Shown one piece after another: positions 1 through 8,514 of a stretch of DNA of 64,000 bases. The position numbers were made by a program, and so were the translations under genes. A model generated the notes under the pieces. The model saw only the letters and a program-made list of their open reading frames with translations, made no database searches and had not been told where the DNA came from. Numbering within the stretch: position 1 is the stretch's first letter; each line of letters begins with the position of its first letter. Origin of the DNA: Sutcliffiella sp. FSL R7-0096 (GTDB lineage Bacteria > Bacillota > Bacilli > Bacillales > Bacillaceae_I); the NCBI RefSeq assembly GCF_038595065.1, contig NZ_CP152003.1:4844119-4908118 (forward strand), given 5' to 3'.

Positions 1-553
1 CCAAGGAATATTGCTCTCCTGCTCGCAAGTAGATTTCAAACATATTAATAGGGACCAATGAGTTCATCGGACCTGTCACTCCCTCTACACTTCCCGAGTA
101 AACCCGCAACGAACCACCGTCCACTTCCACCAAAGGAGCATCTTCCAAAAGAACATTCTGATACGAGGATTCCGTTTGCTTCAAGCTCTTCGGCAAATTC
201 AACCAGAGTTGCAACGTGTGGATGACATCCTCATCGACCGCTTCCTCGGCATGGCGGGCACCGCTCCCCGCATTCATGTACTGGACATCCCCTGCGTGCA
301 AGACAGAATGCCCGCCCTGGTTATCGGTATGCTCTAGCCTTCCATCGATCACATAGGTGATGGTCTGGAAGCCCCTGTGAGGGTGATCGGAGAAGGTCCC
401 TCGTTTGAACCAATCATCCGCCATCAGGATGAACGGGTCATACTCATACATCCGGTCTGGAGGCAAAACCCACCCTTGCTGGACATGGGGATAACCTGGA
501 TTTTTATATTGCACCTTCCAATGGTCCCTGATAACTCGATTAGCCTTTTTCAT
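1..553 (-). CDS. Pirin family protein, 3' end cut by the window edge
   Basis: The first 184 codons of a pirin-like bicupin run from the ATG at 551-553 to the window edge; the C-terminal part is missing. A strong SD (TAAGGAGG) lies just upstream of the ATG. The N-terminal cupin shows the metal-binding motif HPHRGFQTITYVIDG and a second histidine pair in GARHAEE, both typical of pirin/YhaK-type proteins. Family members are iron-binding, and some have quercetinase activity; the substrate here cannot be told. It stands alone between the left edge and the mqo terminator. The family call is firm, the function is not. Confidence 0.85.
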   Translation of the reverse strand, partial: MKKANRVIRDHWKVQYKNPGYPHVQQGWVLPPDRMYEYDPFILMADDWFKRGTFSDHPHRGFQTITYVIDGRLEHTDNQGGHSVLHAGDVQYMNAGSGARHAEEAVDEDVIHTLQLWLNLPKSLKQTESSYQNVLLEDAPLVEVDGGSLRVYSGSVEGVTGPMNSLVPINMFEIYLRAGEQYSL

Positions 554-639
554 AAAAAAACCTCCTTAGGATCTTGGATATTACTTTCAGCATACAGAAG
601 TTGGAATCTCCAACTCAAGTTTCCGGCTTTAAAAGTAAC

Positions 640-676
640 AAAAAAACCTTCAATCCAAAGGAGGGTCGAAGGTTTT
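640..676 (-). terminator. Rho-independent terminator of mqo
   Basis: A nine-base inverted repeat, AAAACCTTC (643-651) and GAAGGTTTT (668-676), is followed on the minus strand by a T-rich run. It lies about 20 bases after the mqo stop codon. Confidence 0.75.
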
Positions 677-692
677 ACCGTTTATTCTAATT

Positions 693-2204
693 TTAATGAA
701 AGGAAAGCTCTTTTTGTTCCTTACTAAGAAAGAGAGTTTCCGCGGTGGAGGCAAAAAGCTCATCAAATAGCGCAGGGTTATCTACTAAAGATACGCCATA
801 GCTAGGAATCATTTCTTGGATTTTCTCTTTCCATTGAAACATCTGCTCTGGGAAGCATTTCTCAAAGACCTCAAGCATGACATGAACAGCAGTAGAAGCC
901 CCCGGAGAAGCGCCAAGCAATGCTGCTATCGAGCCGTCACTGGCGCTGACCACTTCCGTTCCAAATTGAAGAGTCCCTTTGCCGCCAGCTTCTGTATCCT
1001 TGATGACTTGAACACGTTGACCCGCCACGACAATCTCCCAATCTTCGCTTTTAGCGTTAGGGATAAACTCGCGCAGCTCATCAATGCGCTTTTCATTGGA
1101 TAACAACACCTGTTGAATCAAATATTTTGTCAGGGCCATTTCCTTGAATCCTGCAGATAACATCGTCATGACATTATACGGCTTCACGGATCCGATTAAA
1201 TCCAGATTGGATCCTGTTTTCAAAAACTTTGGTGAGAAGCCTGCAAATGGGCCGAACAGCAGACTCTTCTTGTTGTTGATATACCTTGTATCAAGATGCG
1301 GTACAGACATCGGAGGCGCACCAACCTTTGCCTTTCCGTATACTTTCGCATGATGCTTCTCGATGACCTCAGGATTGTTGCATACGAGGAAGAGGCCACT
1401 TACCGGGAAACCGCCAATATTCTTCGATTCCGGGATACCGGTCTTTTGCAATAGAGGCAGGCTTCCGCCACCCCCGCCGATAAAGACGAACTTGGCATAA
1501 TGAGATTCGACTTTTCCGGATTTGATATCACGGATCTTCAATTCCCAAGAGCCGTCCTTGGCACGCTTAAGGTCCTCCACACTATGCTCATAATGGACTT
1601 CCACATTGCTTTTCTCTAATTGGTCAAACAACATGCGGGTCAACGCACCGAAATTCACATCTGTACCAGAGTCAATTTTCGTTGCCGCAATCGGCTCCGT
1701 CGAGGTGCGCCCCTCCATCATAAGAGGCATCCATTCCTTCAGTTTTGCCGGATCCTCGGAATATTCCATGCCTTTGAACAGCGGATTCCTTGACAGCGCT
1801 TCCATCCGTTTTTTCAAAAACGTGACATTTTCTGTCCCTTCCACAAAACTGATATGTGGAATCGGCATGATAAAGTCCTGCGGATTGCTAATCAGGTTGC
1901 GTTTTACTAGATAGGACCAGTACTGTCTGGAAAGTTGGAACTGTTCGTTGACTTTGACCGCCTTGCTGATATCAATGGAGCCGTCCGCTTTCACGGATGT
2001 ATAGTTAAGTTCGCATAGTGCAGCATGTCCCGTACCCGCATTATTCCATTCATTCGAGCTCTCTTCCCCAGCGCTTGCCAGCTTCTCGAATACTTTAATC
2101 TCCCAATCTGGCGCTACTTCTTTTAATAACGATCCAAGCGTCGCACTCATGACCCCGGCACCAATTAAGATAACGTCTGTTTTTTTCTGCATGTTGCTCA
2201 TCAT
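693..2204 (-). CDS. mqo: Malate:quinone oxidoreductase
   Basis: This 503-residue FAD enzyme oxidises malate to oxaloacetate and passes electrons to the membrane quinone pool, bypassing NAD-dependent malate dehydrogenase. The N-terminal dinucleotide-binding motif [10 protein letters not shown] follows a short polar start. The family blocks [27 protein letters not shown] region (residues ~40-62), the [10 protein letters not shown] stretch and the C-terminal GASPGAST are all present. Length matches the family norm of about 490-510. The start ATG at 2204 has an AGGGGA SD; a second ATG follows directly. It appears monocistronic, with its own terminator downstream and a MITE-like repeat upstream. 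Confidence 0.95.
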   Translation of the reverse strand: MMSNMQKKTDVILIGAGVMSATLGSLLKEVAPDWEIKVFEKLASAGEESSNEWNNAGTGHAALCELNYTSVKADGSIDISKAVKVNEQFQLSRQYWSYLVKRNLISNPQDFIMPIPHISFVEGTENVTFLKKRMEALSRNPLFKGMEYSEDPAKLKEWMPLMMEGRTSTEPIAATKIDSGTDVNFGALTRMLFDQLEKSNVEVHYEHSVEDLKRAKDGSWELKIRDIKSGKVESHYAKFVFIGGGGGSLPLLQKTGIPESKNIGGFPVSGLFLVCNNPEVIEKHHAKVYGKAKVGAPPMSVPHLDTRYINNKKSLLFGPFAGFSPKFLKTGSNLDLIGSVKPYNVMTMLSAGFKEMALTKYLIQQVLLSNEKRIDELREFIPNAKSEDWEIVVAGQRVQVIKDTEAGGKGTLQFGTEVVSASDGSIAALLGASPGASTAVHVMLEVFEKCFPEQMFQWKEKIQEMIPSYGVSLVDNPALFDELFASTAETLFLSKEQKELSFH

Positions 2205-2229
2205 TACACATCCCCTAAGTTTATAAAAA

Positions 2230-2416
2230 AGCTCTTTTCTCGAAGATTGTTGCTATTCACTGGTAAAAAGTCGGCAATTGGACTTTTCTCTGCTTACATA
2301 CCTAGAAATCACAAGGAGCAGTATGCTTCGTATAACAAAGAAAAGAGCACGTCAGCAAGTCATATAACGGCTATATTGAGTATACGAAACAGCAACAAAA
2401 TTCACGAAAACAGCCT
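2230..2416. repeat. Dispersed MITE-like repeat, family A, copy 1
   Basis: A ~187-bp non-coding element that matches the copy at 51891-52080 along its length. It begins AGCTCTTTTCTCGAAGA and ends GCAACAAAATTCACGAAAACAGCCT, so the two ends are roughly inverted. Inside is the hairpin GTAAAAAGTC / GACTTTT around GGCAATTG. It carries no reading frame. The ends are more degenerate than in copy 2. Confidence 0.7.
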
Positions 2417-2639
2417 ATAATAAAGAGCAGGCATACTTGCTAGAAAATAACCTTAAGCAAGACACCACCTATAAACACACTTGTCCATCTTAATTTCTAT
2501 CATATCATATTCTACTAAAATATTTCATAAGAGTATCATTCTATTTATCTGACTATTATAAACTATTTTGAGCACTTAAAAAAGTGTGAAGTCTTTCCAT
2601 GGAGCGGGTGGCCCGATAAATAAGCCAAGAGAAATTTGG

Positions 2640-2772
2640 AGCGAGTTCGCCTAAAAACCATTCGGGCGATTATTAATATATACGGGCGTTTCTCGAGTGC
2701 AATCGGGCGATAATATGATTTTACGAGCGATTTTCACAAGCAATCGGGCGAACGTCAAAATCAGCCTAAGCG
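2640..2772. repeat. Degenerate tandem motif cluster (CGGGCGA)
   Basis: Five or six degenerate units of ~25 bp, each centred on CGGGCGA or a close variant (AGCGAG, ACGGGCGTT, ATCGGGCGA, ACGAGCGA, ATCGGGCGA), fill the gap between mqo and metQ. There is no reading frame. The motif was not seen elsewhere in the window. Confidence 0.5.
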
Positions 2773-2790
2773 AAAGACATAATGTTCATG

Positions 2791-2826
2791 AAAAAACCCT
2801 TCACCTATTCAAATAGGTAAAGGGTC
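2791..2826 (-). terminator. Terminator of the met ABC transporter operon
   Basis: On the minus strand ACCCTTTACCTATT pairs with AATAGGTGAAGGGT and is followed by TTTTTT. It lies 16 bases past the metQ stop codon. Confidence 0.85.
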
Positions 2827-2841
2827 TTGTCAAAAATAATC

Positions 2842-3678
2842 TTAAAATGCCGGAATCGCCGTTTCGTCATAGTTTTCTTCTAGAAATTCACGTACTTCCT
2901 GACTTGTCATGGCTTCAGCCAGCTTCTTGATAGCTTCTGCGTCCTTGTTGTCTTCACGGGCTACAAGTGTGATGGCAAATTCGTTGTCGGTTCCTTCTGT
3001 CAGTAGTGCATCACTTTTCGGCGTCAATCCAAGTGGAGCTGCGTAAGCTGGAGTCATGACCACCGCATCTGCGTCATCGTACATTCTAGCAAGCATCAGC
3101 AGGTCGACTTCTTCGAATTTATAGTTATTCGGGTTTTCTACGATATCTGCTTGTGTATGGTAAGGTCCTGTTTTTTCTTTTAACGTGATGACATCGTGTT
3201 GTGCAAGAAGTGCCAATGAGCGGTCGATATTGGAAACGTCATTTGCAATGGCAACGACAGCGCCTTCTGGCAGTTCTTCCATATCGTTGTAGTCTTTCGC
3301 ATATACGCCATAGTTCGCATAATAGATTGGTGTGATCCCAACCAACTCTGCGTCGTTGTTACGGTTGAATTCCTCCATGTAAGGAACGTGCTGGAAGAAG
3401 TTTGCGTCCACTTCACCATTTGCAAGGGCGCTGTTTGGCTGGACATTATCGCCTAATACAACCACTTCTAAATCAATGCCTTCCTCTGCAAGCTTTGGTT
3501 TCACAAGCTCCAAAATTTCTGTCATTGGCGGAATAAGGGAAGCCACTTTTAGCGTTGCTTGTTCTTTTTCTTGATTCTGGCCAGCATCCCCAGCCTCTCC
3601 TTCATTTCCTTGATTATTTTGCGCGCAGCCAGCTAGCATTACGATAGCTAACGTCATTAAAAATATTAATTTTTTCAT
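2842..3678 (-). CDS. metQ: Methionine ABC transporter substrate-binding lipoprotein
   Basis: NlpA/MetQ family binding protein, 278 residues, lipid-anchored outside the membrane, where it delivers methionine to the MetNP permease. The signal peptide ends in the lipobox LAGC with Cys18 as the lipidation site, followed by an acidic, Gln/Asn-rich linker. The family features VVLGDNVQPNSALANGEVDANFFQH and YAKDY region are present. The ATG at 3678 was chosen because AGGAGG lies eight bases upstream and a signal peptide starts there; an upstream ATG at 3702 would spoil it. Last gene of metN-metP-metQ, 30 bases after metP. Confidence 0.95.
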   Translation of the reverse strand: MKKLIFLMTLAIVMLAGCAQNNQGNEGEAGDAGQNQEKEQATLKVASLIPPMTEILELVKPKLAEEGIDLEVVVLGDNVQPNSALANGEVDANFFQHVPYMEEFNRNNDAELVGITPIYYANYGVYAKDYNDMEELPEGAVVAIANDVSNIDRSLALLAQHDVITLKEKTGPYHTQADIVENPNNYKFEEVDLLMLARMYDDADAVVMTPAYAAPLGLTPKSDALLTEGTDNEFAITLVAREDNKDAEAIKKLAEAMTSQEVREFLEENYDETAIPAF

Positions 3679-3708
3679 TAAGAATATCCTCCTGTTGCAC
3701 ATTCATGC

Positions 3709-4374
3709 TTATCTTTTATCAATCATTCTTGATACAGTCATGCCTGTAAATTGTATCAGTTGTACCAGTATGACCATAATGATGATCATATACATCATCA
3801 ATTCGGTTTCAAATCGTTGATAGCCGTAACGGATGGCGAAATCCCCGATTCCACCGCCGCCTACCACGCCCATGATGGTAGAGTAGGAAATAAAGCTGAT
3901 GATCGAGGTGGTCAATCCAAGGACAAGGCCGGACCTGGCTTCCACGTAAAGGAATTTAAAGACCACTTCCCTTACTGAAGCACCCATCGAGACAGCTGCC
4001 TCCAACACCCCTTTAGGCACATCCAATAAGGACTGCTCGACAAGGCGGGAATAGTGCGCGATGGCAATGATCGCAAGCGGCACGGTCGCTGCTGCCGTTC
4101 CGATAGCTGTCCCGATAATCCAGCGGGTAAATGGAATCAAAAATACGACCAATAGCAAAAACGGGAAGGAGCGGATGATGTTCACCAATAGATTCAACGT
4201 GGAGAAGGTAAGCTGATTGGCTAGCAAATTCCCTTTTCTGCATAGGAAAAGAAGTGTCCCTACCGGAAGCCCCACCAAAATCGCAGCGAGAATGGACATG
4301 CCGACCATGATGAAGGTTTCTCCTATGGACCGCCAGATTTCCGCTTCATACTGAAGTAAGATTTCAGGCATCAT
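3709..4374 (-). CDS. metP: Methionine ABC transporter permease
   Basis: A 221-residue inner-membrane permease of the MetI/MetP family (MetI in E. coli). Five or so hydrophobic segments are visible. The EAA loop that docks to the ATPase is seen as EAAVSMGASVREVVFKFLYVEARSG (residues ~121-145). Length is normal. Its start overlaps the end of metN by 11 bases, which points to translational coupling, and metQ follows after a short gap. The substrate assignment rests on the family and the MetNPQ arrangement. Confidence 0.95.
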   Translation of the reverse strand: MMPEILLQYEAEIWRSIGETFIMVGMSILAAILVGLPVGTLLFLCRKGNLLANQLTFSTLNLLVNIIRSFPFLLLVVFLIPFTRWIIGTAIGTAAATVPLAIIAIAHYSRLVEQSLLDVPKGVLEAAVSMGASVREVVFKFLYVEARSGLVLGLTTSIISFISYSTIMGVVGGGGIGDFAIRYGYQRFETELMMYMIIIMVILVQLIQFTGMTVSRMIDKR

Positions 4375-5113
4375 CTGTGTCAGCCCCCTTCACCAGCTGG
4401 TCGACAAAGTATTGTGGATTGCTGTCTATCTGTTTGACACCCTGCGGTTTTGTTCGCACCGTCTCATATACTTCCCCGTTTGCCATGACCGTCACGTTAT
4501 GGCAGATACTTTTGATGACTTCCATTTCATGACTGACCACGACCACTGTGACACCAAGGCTTTTGTTGACATTTTCCAAAACACGTAGGACTTCAGCAGT
4601 TGTGTTTGGATCAAGCGAAGAGGTGGGTTCATCGCACAATAGCACTTCGGGATTATTCGCCAAAGCCCTTGCAATGGCCACACGTTGCTTTTGCCCTCCG
4701 CTCAACTGTGCAGGGTATTTCTCCACAAAACCTTCCATCCCTACAAATTGAAGGCATTCCATTACTCGTTGACGACGTTTTTTCCACGGAAAGCCTGACA
4801 ATTGAAGGGATACGGCAACATTTTCGTAAACCGTTTTATTTGCCACCAAATTAAAATGCTGAAAAATCATCCCGATGGACTTTCGAGCCTCGCGGAGTTT
4901 GTTGCCCCGCAACTTTGTGAGATCCTGACCGTTCACTTCCACCTGTCCGGCGTCCGGGACTTCCAACAGGTTGATCAGTCGCAGCAAGGTTGATTTACCG
5001 GCACCACTGGCTCCAATAATCCCATGGATTTCCCCTTTATCTATTTTCAAAGAAACAGCTTTTACGGCTTGAAAACCTTCGAATTCTTTACTGACATGAT
5101 GTAATGTAATCAT
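4364..5113 (-). CDS. metN: Methionine ABC transporter ATP-binding protein
   Basis: 249-residue ABC ATPase that powers methionine import. Walker A is GASGAGKST (residues 34-42), the signature is LSGGQKQR, Walker B is VLLCDEPTS, and the H-loop is VVVSHEM. A C-terminal extension of ~20 residues is shorter than the ACT/NIL regulatory domain that many MetN proteins carry (about 340 residues), so substrate feedback through that domain is probably absent. The ATG at 5113 was preferred over 5131 because AAGGGG lies eight bases upstream. First gene of the operon. Confidence 0.93.
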   Translation of the reverse strand: MITLHHVSKEFEGFQAVKAVSLKIDKGEIHGIIGASGAGKSTLLRLINLLEVPDAGQVEVNGQDLTKLRGNKLREARKSIGMIFQHFNLVANKTVYENVAVSLQLSGFPWKKRRQRVMECLQFVGMEGFVEKYPAQLSGGQKQRVAIARALANNPEVLLCDEPTSSLDPNTTAEVLRVLENVNKSLGVTVVVVSHEMEVIKSICHNVTVMANGEVYETVRTKPQGVKQIDSNPQYFVDQLVKGADTDDA

Positions 5114-5164
5114 AAAAAAACCCCTTCCCATTACATTGAAAGGTGTGTAATCACAACGTTCCTA

Positions 5165-5194
5165 ATTATAGCGTAAGATAGCAAGGCTTGTCAC
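5165..5194 (-). promoter_or_regulatory. Candidate sigma-A promoter of metN-metP-metQ
   Basis: On the minus strand a -35-like GTGACA (5189-5194) and a perfect -10 TATAAT (5165-5170) are separated by 18 bases. The leader to the metN start is only ~50 bases and shows no SAM (S-box) riboswitch fold. Confidence 0.55.
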
Positions 5195-5274
5195 TTTGGC
5201 ATACGCTATGAGTTAACTTCACTACTGAGTTGGGCACCGGGTTTTGCTTTTGGCAGGCGGGGTGCTAATAAGTT

Positions 5275-5534
5275 CCATGAAGACCTCTCCCATCCTTTTC
5301 CTGCGTCACTGAGGTCCTCATAACCCCCATGAAGACCTCTCCCACTCCATTTCTTGCGTCACCGAGGTCCTCATAACCCCCATGAAGACCTCTCCCACTC
5401 CATTTCCTGCGTCACCGAGGTCCTCATAACCCTCATGAAGACCTCTCCCACCTCCATCTCCTCGTCACCGAGGTCCTCATAACCTCCATGAAGACCTCTC
5501 CCACTCCATTCCCTCGGCACCGAGGTCTTCATAT
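5275..5534. repeat. Tandem hairpin array, five units of 52-53 bp
   Basis: Five head-to-tail units begin at 5277, 5329, 5382, 5435 and 5488. Each opens with ATGAAGACCTC and closes with GAGGTCCTCAT or GAGGTCTTCAT, so each can fold into an 11-bp stem; the linker AACCCCC between units lets neighbouring arms pair as well. The loop (TCCCACTCCATTTCCTGCG type) is also conserved. The unit length is not a multiple of three and there is no reading frame through it. It lies between metN and the YiaA/YiaB-like gene. Confidence 0.85.
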
Positions 5535-5539
5535 CCAAG

Positions 5540-5586
5540 AAAAAAGCGGTACTGACAGGCTTTGATAAATCAGCCGACAGTACCGC
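5540..5586 (-). terminator. Terminator of the YiaA/YiaB-like gene
   Basis: On the minus strand GCGGTACTGTCGGCT pairs with AGCCTGTCAGTACCGC, followed by TTTTTT. It begins right after the stop codon at 5595. Confidence 0.9.
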
Positions 5587-5594
5587 CCTCCCTA

Positions 5595-6065
5595 TTAATC
5601 TCGTTCTCTGGCATTTTGCGTATCTCGAATATTTTTCTGGATCGTGATTGCCGCAAATAAGCTTAGCACAAATGACATGCCGTAGAATCCTTTTTCACTT
5701 AAAATGATACTGCCCGCATTGTACAGCCCGATCGCCATCAAGGAAATGGCGACAATGACCGCAAACCAACTGAGTCCGTAGTAGATACCGGAAACAGGGA
5801 TATCCTCTTCCTTATCTCTTACTGCTTTTTGGAGGGATACAGCTGCGTACAGGCCGAATACCAATACAGCAAAATAATAGCCCTTCTCATTCAGTTCCAT
5901 CGCGGCATTGAACAGTCCGATGAGATAAGCTGAAACCCCTACCACAAGAGCAGCCCAGCTTGCACCTTTAAACGCAGCAGTCGGCTCGCCTTCTTTTCTT
6001 TCCACTTTGATCTTCGGTTTATTTTCATCCCTTTTCAATAAAGGATTTTCATTCATTTCAGCCAT
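5595..6065 (-). CDS. YiaA/YiaB family inner membrane protein
   Basis: 156-residue membrane protein with a duplicated YiaA/YiaB two-helix domain. After a charged N-terminal ~35 residues, two repeats each hold two hydrophobic helices. They contain the paired motifs GLFNAAMELNEKGYYFAVLVFGLYAAVSLQK and GLYNAGSIILSEKGFYGMSFVLSLFAAITIQK, each followed by a basic RDKEE/RDTQN segment. Function is unknown in the family. The ATG at 6065 has the SD AAAGGGGGAG; the longer upstream reading has none. It has its own terminator. Confidence 0.88.
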   Translation of the reverse strand: MAEMNENPLLKRDENKPKIKVERKEGEPTAAFKGASWAALVVGVSAYLIGLFNAAMELNEKGYYFAVLVFGLYAAVSLQKAVRDKEEDIPVSGIYYGLSWFAVIVAISLMAIGLYNAGSIILSEKGFYGMSFVLSLFAAITIQKNIRDTQNARERD

Positions 6066-6150
6066 TATCTCTCCCCCTTTGTTCATATGTATATGGTTAT
6101 TATAGCAATTTTTTACAAGTAATGGCCTGATGTTAAAAACTATTTTTGTT

Positions 6151-6216
6151 TTAGCCAACCTCTGCCCAGACAATTCTGTTCCTTCCGCCGTTTTTGGCGT
6201 TGTATAGCAGTTTATC
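6151..6216 (-). pseudogene. C-terminal remnant of a GGDEF (diguanylate cyclase) gene
   Basis: The minus strand encodes WDKLLYNAKNGGRNRIVWAE and two further residues before a TAA. This matches the end of GGDEF domains (ADxALYxAKxxGRNR). Nothing upstream in the frame continues the domain, so only about 22 codons of a former cyclase remain, next to the EamA transporter. Likely a deletion scar. Confidence 0.6.
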
Positions 6217-6268
6217 CCACAAAATCAAATATTTTCCTTCCGTTGAAGGAAAGGGTCCCTCCACCCAT

Positions 6269-7162
6269 CTAGCCTTTAAAGGATAAACGGGCAGAATTCC
6301 CTGTCCCCTTGGCTCCAACAACCAATAACCCGATTCCAAGCATTAAAAGGACCATACCAATCCAAGAGGTTGAATTCAATTGTTCTCCTAACAGAAACAC
6401 CCCAAATAAAGCTGCCGTTAACGGCTCTGCCAGTGCAAGGGTTACCGCGGTGGATGAGGAAACATAGGTAAGCCCCTTCCCAAAAAGAAAATACGCCACC
6501 CCTGTCGTCATGATTCCAAGGTAAAGAATGATGCTCCAACCTCTTACCTCCACCATCCAAGACATATCAAAGATAAATAAGAATGGCGCTAAGAAAACGG
6601 CACTAAGCGTAAACACAACCGCAACAACCGAGAGGGATGGATATTTCCCTACCAGATCCCGGCTGACAATCGCATAAACAGCAAACGATAGTCCTGCACC
6701 CAAGGCCATCAACACCCCAACTGGATCCACGATGACAGACTCCTTATTTAAAAAGAGCATAAGACAGCCCGTAATGGACAAAAAAGTCGAGCCCCACCAA
6801 ACTTTAGTCGGACGCCTTTTTAGGAAAACCCATTCCAGGAAGCCAGATAATATCGGCGCACTCCCTATCGCAACCACTGTCCCAATGGCCACCCCTGTGA
6901 CCGTCACGGCAGTAAAAAACAATGGTTGAAACAGCGCCATGCTTAAAGCGGCTAAAATTGTTGATTTAAGCGGCCAATTTTTCAAGCTCAACCCGCCGCT
7001 CATAAAAACAAGGGACAATAACAATAGACCTCCAACTGCCAATCGGGCCGCCCCAATGGCAACCGGATGTGCCGCTTCAGGTGCAAATGTCTGTGCCGTA
7101 CCGGTGGTTCCCCACAGTACCGCAGCTATTATAATAAAAAAAGGAGCTGTTTTTCCGTTCAA
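6269..7162 (-). CDS. EamA/DMT family transporter
   Basis: A ~297-residue drug/metabolite superfamily permease with ten hydrophobic helices in two EamA repeats. The first repeat opens with AAVLWGTTGTAQTFAPEAAHP and has the GAARLAVGG motif; the second is visible from GAGLSFAVYAIVSRDL. Substrate is unknown. Two starts compete: GTG at 7171 with a poor SD, and TTG at 7162 with AGAGGTGA upstream; the TTG is preferred. The AraC-type regulator upstream is co-directional and may control it, which is an inference from position only. Confidence 0.87.
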   Translation of the reverse strand: MNGKTAPFFIIIAAVLWGTTGTAQTFAPEAAHPVAIGAARLAVGGLLLLSLVFMSGGLSLKNWPLKSTILAALSMALFQPLFFTAVTVTGVAIGTVVAIGSAPILSGFLEWVFLKRRPTKVWWGSTFLSITGCLMLFLNKESVIVDPVGVLMALGAGLSFAVYAIVSRDLVGKYPSLSVVAVVFTLSAVFLAPFLFIFDMSWMVEVRGWSIILYLGIMTTGVAYFLFGKGLTYVSSSTAVTLALAEPLTAALFGVFLLGEQLNSTSWIGMVLLMLGIGLLVVGAKGTGNSARLSFKG

Positions 7163-7244
7163 AATCCTCACCTCTTAAAAAAGAATACTAAACTTATCTT
7201 AGAAAATTCATCAAAAAATTTCTTTACCAAGTTTAATATCCTTT

Positions 7245-7946
7245 TTAGCCATTATGAATATGTCTGTATTTTTGAGGGGGCAATCCTTCCATGCGGACAA
7301 ACCACCTTGTAAAAGAGGAAGAATTCTCAAAGCCTATTTCCTCCCCAATCCTCGACATCGTCCACCCTGTAGAAAGCAACAGGTTTTTAGCCTCCTTCAA
7401 ACGAAGCTCAGACACATAGACCTGCAGACTTTTCCCTGTTTGTTTTTTAAACCATGAAGAATAGTAGACCGGGTGATAATGTTCCATTTCTGCTAGCGCT
7501 TCCAGCATGATGGCCTCCTTATAATGACGATGAACATACGCGATGGAAGGTGGTTTCGAAGTTTGAAGCTTGCTAGCCACGTACCTTGTCAAATCTGTTA
7601 ACGAAGACCTCTCCTCCTGAGTTCTTGCCTCCTGCAAAAGCAAGTAGCGAATGGACGACCACTGCTCATCCAAGTGGATATACATACTGCTCGTACCCTC
7701 CTGCAAATAACGCATCGGAATATCCAATATTAAAAACTCGTTCCGATCCTTGGAACTAAAATGGTGGTCAAATGTTGGTGGGAGATAAAAACAGTAGGTC
7801 GGATCAAGATTTATCTCCTGCCACTCCGTCTTAATATCCAAGGAACCCTCCAAGGGGAACAAAAATTGCCCAAACGAGTGCTGGTGAGAGGTCAACTCTC
7901 TCGTATAAGATCTTTTTTCACAGGTTGGCTGGATTAGCGGTTCCAT
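7245..7946 (-). CDS. AraC family transcriptional regulator
   Basis: 233-residue regulator. The N-terminal half is a cupin-like ligand-binding domain (HQHSFGQFLFPLEGSL, then YCFYLPPTFDHHF). The C-terminal ~95 residues hold two helix-turn-helix motifs: the WFKKQTGKSLQVYVSELRLKEAKNLL block and the diagnostic IGEEIGFENSSSFTRWFVRMEGLPPQKYR. The start ATG has GGGGGAG upstream. Its probable target is the EamA transporter that follows on the same strand, but no operator was identified. Confidence 0.9.
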   Translation of the reverse strand: MEPLIQPTCEKRSYTRELTSHQHSFGQFLFPLEGSLDIKTEWQEINLDPTYCFYLPPTFDHHFSSKDRNEFLILDIPMRYLQEGTSSMYIHLDEQWSSIRYLLLQEARTQEERSSLTDLTRYVASKLQTSKPPSIAYVHRHYKEAIMLEALAEMEHYHPVYYSSWFKKQTGKSLQVYVSELRLKEAKNLLLSTGWTMSRIGEEIGFENSSSFTRWFVRMEGLPPQKYRHIHNG

Positions 7947-7986
7947 GGGACAGACTCCCCCTTCCTCACAATTCTAATCTGTCTAT

Positions 7987-8268
7987 TCATTTATCCGAAA
8001 GCTTGTATTTCTCCTTTAACGAAGCAGGTGCCATCTTCACCATCCGCTCCAAAACAAACGTTACAACCATAATGTCATCCAAGACACCAACAAACAAAAG
8101 ATAATCAGGAATAAGGTCAAAAGGGAAAATCAGATAACCTATTATGAGCAGCACTCCAGTTATTTTTTTCGTCCCGGACACTTCACCTGACTTAAAAAAA
8201 TCTAGAAGAAAAGGCGTGAACCTCCAGAATGTAATTATAAATTTCAAACGCCTAAACACCCTCCACAT
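7987..8268 (-). CDS. YkvA family protein (DUF1232)
   Basis: 93-residue membrane-associated protein carrying the DUF1232 signature LIFPFDLIPDYLLFVGVLDD (residues ~46-66), flanked by a basic N-terminus and a charged C-terminal tail. Function is unknown for the family. The ATG has a GGGAG SD at good spacing. Its stop codon lies 40 bases before the AraC gene, so the two may be co-transcribed. Confidence 0.85.
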   Translation of the reverse strand: MWRVFRRLKFIITFWRFTPFLLDFFKSGEVSGTKKITGVLLIIGYLIFPFDLIPDYLLFVGVLDDIMVVTFVLERMVKMAPASLKEKYKLSDK

Positions 8269-8514
8269 GCTTCTCCCGCCTTTCCATTGTTAACCTTTAT
8301 TATAGCTTTATCTACTCAACTTCTCATCTGCATAGATTAATTAAGTATTATGCACCGTTCAGTCTAGTAAAATATTATTAATGTAAAATGAAATCATTCT
8401 TTATTGAGATAAGGTACAGGCAGAGACTTCTCGTGGGGCTGATAAATTAGATTTAGGGTTAATTGGTTGGATCATTGCATCAAAAACAGCGGGAAATTTA
8501 CATTCGCCGCTGTC

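Noticed and set aside
5275..5534. The five-unit array as a CRISPR
   Set aside because: The loops are as conserved as the arms and no cas genes lie near.
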